Assembly: GCA_018812395.1 (NCBI GenBank)
Contig: JAHJDS010000009.1
Span: 1-5,545 of the forward strand
DNA: 5,545 nt
Source: Pseudomonadota bacterium
GTDB taxonomy: Bacteria > Desulfobacterota > Desulfarculia > Desulfarculales > JAHJDS01
Reading direction: 5' to 3'
Part shown: one piece after another, positions 1 to 5,545 of the stretch
Position numbering within the stretch: position 1 is the stretch's first letter
How the letters are laid out: each line of letters opens with the position of its first letter
The notes under the pieces: model-generated
What the model saw: only the letters and a program-made list of their open reading frames with translations
Databases searched by the model: none
Told to the model about the DNA's origin: nothing
Position numbers and translations under genes: made by a program

Positions 1-1194
1 CTATTCAACGATCTGGCTGATGACGCCGGCGCCCACCGTCCGACCACCCTCCCGGATGGCGAAACGGAGTCCGTCCTCCATGGCGATCGGCGTGATCAGC
101 TTGATCTCCATCGACACGTTGTCCCCGGGCATCACCATCTCCACGCCCTCGGGCAACGTCGCCACCCCCGTCACGTCCGTCGTCCGAAAATAAAACTGGG
201 GACGGTAACCACTGAAAAACGGCGTGTGACGACCGCCCTCCTCCTTGTTCAGGATGTAGACCTCGCTCCGAAAAGTCGTGTGCGGCATGATCGAACCCGG
301 CTTGGCCACAACCTGGCCACGCTCCACCTCGTCACGCTTCACCCCACGCAACAACACCCCGATGTTGTCCCCCGCCAGACCCTGGTCCAGCGTCTTCCGG
401 AACATCTCCACCCCCGTGCACACCGTCTTGTGCGTGTCACGGATGCCCACAATCTCCACTTCCTCGCTGACGTTGATCGTCCCACGCTCGACACGGCCCG
501 TCACCACCGTCCCCCGACCCGAAATCGAAAACACGTCCTCGATCGGCATCAAAAACGGCTTGTCCGTGTCACGAACCGGCTCCGGAATGTAGGCGTCAAC
601 CGCGTCCATCAACTCGAAAATGCAGGCCGCGTCCGCCGCGTCGGGATCGTCCGCCTCCAACGCCCGCAGCGCCGAACCCTTGACGATCGGAATGTCGTCG
701 CCCGGAAATTCGTACTTGCTCAGCAGCTCCCGAAGCTCCAGCTCCACCAGCTCGATCAGCTCCGGGTCGTCAACCATGTCCACCTTGTTCAAAAACACCA
801 CGATCGCCGGAACACCGACCTGGCGCGCCAGCAAAATGTGCTCCCGGGTCTGAGGCATCGGGCCGTCGTCGGCCCCAACCACCAAAATCGCTCCGTCCAT
901 CTGGGCCGCACCGGTGATCATGTTCTTGATGTAGTCGGCGTGACCCGGACAGTCCACGTGGGCGTAGTGACGCTTCGTCGTCTCGTACTCCACGTGCGCC
1001 GTGGCGATGGTGATGCCCCGCTCCTTCTCCTCCGGGGCCTTGTCGATCTCGTCGAACGGCACGTACTCCGCCATCCCCTTCATCTGAAGGTGCTTCGTGA
1101 TCGCCGCCGTCAACGTCGTCTTGCCGTGGTCAATGTGGCCGATCGTACCCACGTTCACGTGAGGCTTCGTACGCTCGAATTTCTTCTTGGCCAT
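1..1194 (-). CDS. tuf: Elongation factor Tu (EF-Tu), complete, 397 aa
   Basis: EF-Tu is the cytoplasmic GTPase that delivers aminoacyl-tRNA to the ribosomal A site. All GTPase motifs are intact: G1 loop GHIDHGKT (residues 19-26), switch I with ERGITIAT around Thr62, DCPGH (81-85, with the catalytic His85), NKVD (136-139) and SAL (174-176). Domains 2 and 3 follow, with the family blocks SISGRGTVVTGRVERG, GGRHTPFFSGYRPQFYFRT and a C-terminal LRFAIREGGRTVGAGV. At 397 residues it is about three longer than the E. coli protein, the extra residues lying in an Asp/Ala-rich stretch just after SAL. The start at 1194 gives the canonical MAKKKFERTKPHVNV and has a strong Shine-Dalgarno; an in-frame ATG at 1245 would add 17 non-conserved residues and lies in the rpsG-tuf gap. 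The stop TAG is at the window edge. It follows rpsG by 61 nt with no fusA between. Its codons favour ACG, GTG and TTG, unlike rpoC and rpsL. Identification is essentially certain; whether a second tuf exists elsewhere cannot be seen. Confidence 0.99.
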   Translation of the reverse strand: MAKKKFERTKPHVNVGTIGHIDHGKTTLTAAITKHLQMKGMAEYVPFDEIDKAPEEKERGITIATAHVEYETTKRHYAHVDCPGHADYIKNMITGAAQMDGAILVVGADDGPMPQTREHILLARQVGVPAIVVFLNKVDMVDDPELIELVELELRELLSKYEFPGDDIPIVKGSALRALEADDPDAADAACIFELMDAVDAYIPEPVRDTDKPFLMPIEDVFSISGRGTVVTGRVERGTINVSEEVEIVGIRDTHKTVCTGVEMFRKTLDQGLAGDNIGVLLRGVKRDEVERGQVVAKPGSIMPHTTFRSEVYILNKEEGGRHTPFFSGYRPQFYFRTTDVTGVATLPEGVEMVMPGDNVSMEIKLITPIAMEDGLRFAIREGGRTVGAGVISQIVE

Positions 1195-1201
1195 GTCTCT
1201 C

Positions 1202-1206
1202 CCTCC
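1202..1206 (-). promoter_or_regulatory. Shine-Dalgarno of tuf
   Basis: On the minus strand GGAGG lies 7 nt before the ATG at 1194, ideal spacing. It supports the 397-residue start over the longer reading frame. It directly follows a run of six T residues (1212-1207). Confidence 0.85.
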
Positions 1207-1221
1207 AAAAAAGGGGATCAG

Positions 1222-1241
1222 GAGTCGGGCCGCCCCGACTC
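1222..1241 (-). other. Perfect 8-bp hairpin between rpsG and tuf (possible attenuator or processing site)
   Basis: GAGTCGGG and CCCGACTC form a perfect 8-bp stem (1234-1241 with 1222-1229) around a 4-nt loop. On the transcribed strand it is followed, after 9 nt, by six U residues (1212-1207). The gap between stem and U-run is longer than in a normal intrinsic terminator, and the tuf Shine-Dalgarno begins straight after the U-run. Full termination is therefore unlikely. Partial attenuation, an RNA-processing site or 3'-end protection of the upstream message are possible; this is inference. Confidence 0.55.
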
Positions 1242-1255
1242 TCAAGCAAGACTGC

Positions 1256-1726
1256 TTACCACCGGTAATGGGCGAAGGCCTTGTTGGCCTCGGCCATGCG
1301 GTGCGTGTCCTCGCGTTTCTTGACGGTCGTGCCGCGGCCGGCCGCGGCGTCCATGAGTTCGCCGGCCAAGCGATCGACCATGGTCTTTTCCGGCCGGGAC
1401 CGGGAGTACTGGATCAGCCAGCGGATGGCCAGCGACAAGCGCCGGTTGGCCCGGACCTCGATGGGCACCTGGTAGGTCGAACCGCCGACCCGCCGGCTCT
1501 TGACTTCGACCACAGGCTTGACGTTTTCGACGGCCTTTTCGAAGAGCTGCAGCGGGTCCTCGCCGGTGCGCTCGGCCATCTTGTCCAGGGCGCCGTACAT
1601 GATCCGTTCGGCCACGCTCTTTTTGCCGTCGCGCATCAGACTGCTGACGAAACGGGTCAGCAGTCGGCTGTGGTACTTGGGATCGGGCAGCACCTCCCGT
1701 TTGGGAACCTCTCTCCTTCTGGGCAT
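1256..1726 (-). CDS. rpsG: Small ribosomal subunit protein S7, complete, 156 aa
   Basis: S7 is a primary 16S rRNA-binding protein that nucleates assembly of the 30S head and lies near the E-site tRNA and mRNA exit. The sequence shows the whole family pattern: a basic N-terminal arm (MPRRREVPKREVLPDP), YHSRLLTRFVSSLMRDGKKSVAERIMYGAL, the central VKSRRVGGSTYQVPIEV beta-hairpin region that contacts RNA, RLSLAIRWL, and the C-terminal KREDTHRMAEANKAFAHYRW. The length of 156 residues is typical. The frame stays open upstream to an ATG at 2026, but that extension is non-conserved and Arg/Pro-rich, whereas the start at 1726 has a Shine-Dalgarno and gives the conserved N-terminus. The gene sits 333 nt downstream of rpsL. 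In E. coli, S7 represses its own operon by binding the rpsL-rpsG intercistronic RNA; similar feedback here is plausible but not shown. Confidence 0.98.
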   Translation of the reverse strand: MPRRREVPKREVLPDPKYHSRLLTRFVSSLMRDGKKSVAERIMYGALDKMAERTGEDPLQLFEKAVENVKPVVEVKSRRVGGSTYQVPIEVRANRRLSLAIRWLIQYSRSRPEKTMVDRLAGELMDAAAGRGTTVKKREDTHRMAEANKAFAHYRW

Positions 1727-1728
1727 GG

Positions 1729-1735
1729 CCTCCTC
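1729..1735 (-). promoter_or_regulatory. Shine-Dalgarno of rpsG
   Basis: GAGGAGG on the minus strand ends only 2 nt before the ATG at 1726. Using its first four bases (GAGG, 1735-1732) gives a 5-nt spacing, so it is functional but tight. A T-rich run lies just upstream (about 1738-1750) and should leave the site unstructured. Confidence 0.7.
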
Positions 1736-1850
1736 GCCAAAAATAAAAAAACTCTGTGTGACCTCCGGCCGGTGGACCGAGGGGCGGACAGACGTTTCTG
1801 ACCTCCCACGAACGGCGATACCAGGGGTGAAACCCCGCCGGAGCCGCGCC

Positions 1851-1881
1851 GGCCGGCCTCCGTTGGCCGGCCCAGGCCGGC
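1851..1881 (-). other. Two overlapping, mutually exclusive GC hairpins
   Basis: The octamer GGCCGGCC at 1851-1858 pairs perfectly with 1865-1872 across a 6-nt loop. The segment 1866-1871 (GCCGGC) can instead pair with 1876-1881 across a 4-nt loop. The two stems share bases, so only one can form at a time. Neither is followed by a U-run in the direction of transcription. Confidence 0.6.
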
Positions 1882-1959
1882 TCTTGAATGCGGCCCCCTG
1901 GTCCTCCGTCCGGCGGCGAGCGTTCGAGGCCCGCCTTATGTCGGTCACCTCCCCACCCG

Positions 1960-1971
1960 GGCGCCGGCGCC
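1960..1971. repeat. 12-bp perfect palindrome
   Basis: GGCGCCGGCGCC reads the same on both strands. It lies in the GC-rich rpsL-rpsG spacer and may simply reflect base composition; there is no evidence that it binds a protein. Confidence 0.6.
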
Positions 1972-2007
1972 GCCGGACCCTGTCCGCGACGCCGAAATTC
2001 CTCTTTA

Positions 2008-2060
2008 TCACCCTCAGCCCGGTCACCCTCAGCCCGGTCGCCCCCAGCCCGGTCGCCCCC
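2008..2060 (-). repeat. 15-nt tandem repeat (3.5 copies) with G-quadruplex pattern in the transcript
   Basis: Read on the plus strand, the unit TCACCCTCAGCCCGG occurs at 2008-2022 and identically at 2023-2037. A third copy with two substitutions is at 2038-2052, and a partial fourth (2053-2060) runs into the rpsL stop codon. In the minus-strand transcript this gives seven runs of three to five G (2060-2056, 2050-2048, 2045-2041, 2035-2033, 2028-2026, 2020-2018, 2013-2011) separated by loops of 2-5 nt, matching the standard four-tract quadruplex pattern several times over. The repeat starts directly at the rpsL stop and contains no gene. Confidence 0.85.
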
Positions 2061-2431
2061 TACTTGGGGCGCTTGCTGCCGTACTTGGAGCGGCGCTGGC
2101 GACGGTCGGCCACGCCCACGGCGTCCAGGGTCCCACGGATGATGTGGTAGCGGACGCCGGGCAGGTCCTTGACCCGGCCGCCGCGGATCATGACCACCGA
2201 GTGTTCCTGGAGATTGTGTCCCTCGCCGGGGATGTAACTGGTGACCTCGATGCCGTTGGTCAACCGGACGCGCGCGACCTTGCGCAGGGCGGAGTTGGGC
2301 TTCTTGGGGGTGGTGGTGTAGACCCGGACGCAGACCCCCCGTTTCTGGGGGCAGGCCTGCAGGGCCGGCACCTTGTTCTTGGCCGCGATTTTCCGCCGCC
2401 CTTTCCGCACCAACTGGTTGATGGTGGGCAT
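2060..2431 (-). CDS. rpsL: Small ribosomal subunit protein S12, complete, 123 aa
   Basis: S12 sits at the 30S decoding centre and interface and helps govern decoding accuracy. The protein has the family length and every landmark: MPTINQLVRKGR at the N-terminus, the CPQKRGVC segment (Cys27, Cys34), TTTPKKPNSALRKVARVRL with Lys43, GGRVKDLPGVRYH with Lys88, and the basic tail RRQRRSKYGSKRPK. Lys43 and Lys88 are the residues whose replacement commonly gives streptomycin resistance (E. coli numbers 42 and 87 without Met); both are wild type, so this copy has the sensitive form at these sites. Asp89 is the residue that RimO methylthiolates in many bacteria. Start ATG at 2431 has a GGAG 5 nt upstream. 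It follows rpoC by 154 nt, and a near-consensus promoter lies in that gap, so rpsL probably heads the rpsL-rpsG-tuf transcript as well as being reached from rpoBC. Confidence 0.99.
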   Translation of the reverse strand: MPTINQLVRKGRRKIAAKNKVPALQACPQKRGVCVRVYTTTPKKPNSALRKVARVRLTNGIEVTSYIPGEGHNLQEHSVVMIRGGRVKDLPGVRYHIIRGTLDAVGVADRRQRRSKYGSKRPK

Positions 2432-2436
2432 GTCGA

Positions 2437-2440
2437 CTCC
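2437..2440 (-). promoter_or_regulatory. Shine-Dalgarno of rpsL
   Basis: GGAG on the minus strand lies 5 nt before the ATG at 2431. It fixes the start that gives the conserved MPTINQL N-terminus. Confidence 0.75.
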
Positions 2441-2476
2441 GTGTCCCGTTGACCGGTTGCGATGGCATGTCCGCCG

Positions 2477-2499
2477 CCCCGGGGCTCCGGCCCCCGGGG
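2477..2499 (-). other. GC-only hairpin in the rpsL leader
   Basis: Two CCCCGGGG octamers (2477-2484 and 2492-2499) can pair over 8 bp with a 7-nt loop. Each octamer is also self-complementary, so dimers or alternative folds are possible. No U-run follows in the direction of transcription, so it is not an intrinsic terminator. It lies between the predicted transcription start and the rpsL Shine-Dalgarno, and might stabilise the leader or slow the polymerase. Confidence 0.55.
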
Positions 2500-2560
2500 G
2501 CAGGCGGGTTATTTCGTCCTTTGGCGGAGGGCACCCCCCCCTTGGAAACTCGAATTTATA

Positions 2561-2585
2561 AATATAGATCGGCGCTCGAGGCTTG

Positions 2586-2589
<4 letters not shown>
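2561..2589 (-). promoter_or_regulatory. Sigma70-type promoter for rpsL-rpsG-tuf, overlapping the rpoC stop
   Basis: On the minus strand a perfect -35 box TTGACA (2589-2584) is followed by exactly 17 nt and a -10 box TATATT (2566-2561, five of six matches to TATAAT). The TGA inside the -35 box is the rpoC stop codon. The -10 sits in an AT-rich island (about 2552-2569) within otherwise very GC-rich DNA. Transcription would start near 2554, giving a leader of about 120 nt before rpsL. The region between -10 and start is AT-rich, not the GC-rich discriminator typical of strongly ppGpp-inhibited promoters. Function is inferred from consensus and position. Confidence 0.75.

Positions 2590-5545
<2,956 letters not shown>

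Larger units (their letters stand above)
1727..2059 (-). other. Long rpsL-rpsG intercistronic spacer (333 nt)
   Basis: No gene is recognisable in this stretch on either strand. Frames are open only because the sequence is very GC-rich, and their translations are Arg/Pro/Gly-rich without family motifs. It holds, in transcription order, a 15-nt tandem repeat next to the rpsL stop, a 12-bp palindrome (1960-1971, GGCGCCGGCGCC), two overlapping GGCCGGCC hairpins (1851-1881), a small GGGGT/ACCCC hairpin (1824-1836) and a T-rich segment before the rpsG Shine-Dalgarno. I see no convincing promoter. In E. coli the equivalent region is about 100 nt and carries the S7 autoregulatory site, so this is the logical place for a similar control element, but no E. 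coli-like structure was recognised. Confidence 0.7.

Noticed and set aside
1207..1241. Intrinsic terminator between rpsG and tuf
   Set aside because: The U-run starts 9 nt after the stem instead of directly after it, and the tuf ribosome site follows at once; recorded as a hairpin only.
226..1323. Long plus-strand reading frame opposite tuf (365 codons), and other plus-strand frames opposite rpsG, rpsL and rpoC
   Set aside because: They mirror strongly conserved genes on the minus strand, show no family motifs and are skewed in His/Arg/Val or Ser/Arg/Pro as antisense frames of GC-rich genes are. Open length here comes from GC content.
1738..1800. Terminator before rpsG (imperfect CCTCGG/CCGGAGG stem followed by a T-rich run)
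   Set aside because: The stem is short and bulged and lies about 10 nt from the T-run, and termination here would cut off rpsG and tuf from the operon.
1727..2026. Upstream in-frame extension of rpsG to an ATG at 2026
   Set aside because: The extra 100 residues are not conserved in S7, run through the repeat and hairpin region, and a Shine-Dalgarno marks the start at 1726.
2008..2060. CRISPR-like array
   Set aside because: The units are 15 nt, directly adjacent with no unique spacers, so this is a simple tandem repeat.
1242..2534. 430-codon minus-strand frame spanning rpsL, the spacer and rpsG
   Set aside because: It is out of frame with rpsL and rpsG, is rich in Gly/Arg/Pro and covers two certain genes in another phase.

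Overview
The window is a GC-rich bacterial chromosome segment in which every supported gene lies on the minus strand. In transcription order it holds the 3' two-thirds of rpoC (RNA polymerase beta'), rpsL (ribosomal protein S12), rpsG (S7) and tuf (elongation factor Tu). This is the classical rpoBC/str arrangement. The RpoC segment carries the large insertion in the trigger loop (SI3 type) known from proteobacteria and their relatives, and the RpoC and EF-Tu sequences read most like former Deltaproteobacteria (Desulfobacterota or similar). That placement rests on remembered family resemblance, not on a search.

Layout, from high to low coordinates. 5545-2586: rpoC, cut by the window edge, from just before the NRAPTLHR segment and the catalytic NADFDGD loop to an Ala/Glu-rich tail. 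2585-2432: a 154-nt gap holding a near-consensus sigma70 promoter whose -35 box overlaps the rpoC stop codon, followed by a GC-rich hairpin in the rpsL leader. 2431-2060: rpsL. 2059-1727: an unusually long 333-nt spacer with a 15-nt tandem repeat whose transcript has a seven-tract G-quadruplex pattern, a 12-bp palindrome and two overlapping GGCCGGCC hairpins. 1726-1256: rpsG. 1255-1195: a 61-nt gap with an 8-bp hairpin and a U6 run ahead of a strong Shine-Dalgarno. 1194-1: tuf, complete, with its stop codon at the first base of the window.

The genes encode core transcription and translation machinery and are probably co-transcribed, with rpsL-rpsG-tuf also driven by the promoter at the end of rpoC. 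fusA (EF-G), which usually sits between rpsG and tuf in this cluster, is absent here. The tuf gene also uses codons visibly different from those of rpoC and rpsL. I see no accessory, mobile, defence or novel multi-gene system. The points worth a second look are regulatory and evolutionary: the promoter overlapping the rpoC stop, the structured rpsL-rpsG spacer, the missing fusA and the codon switch in tuf.
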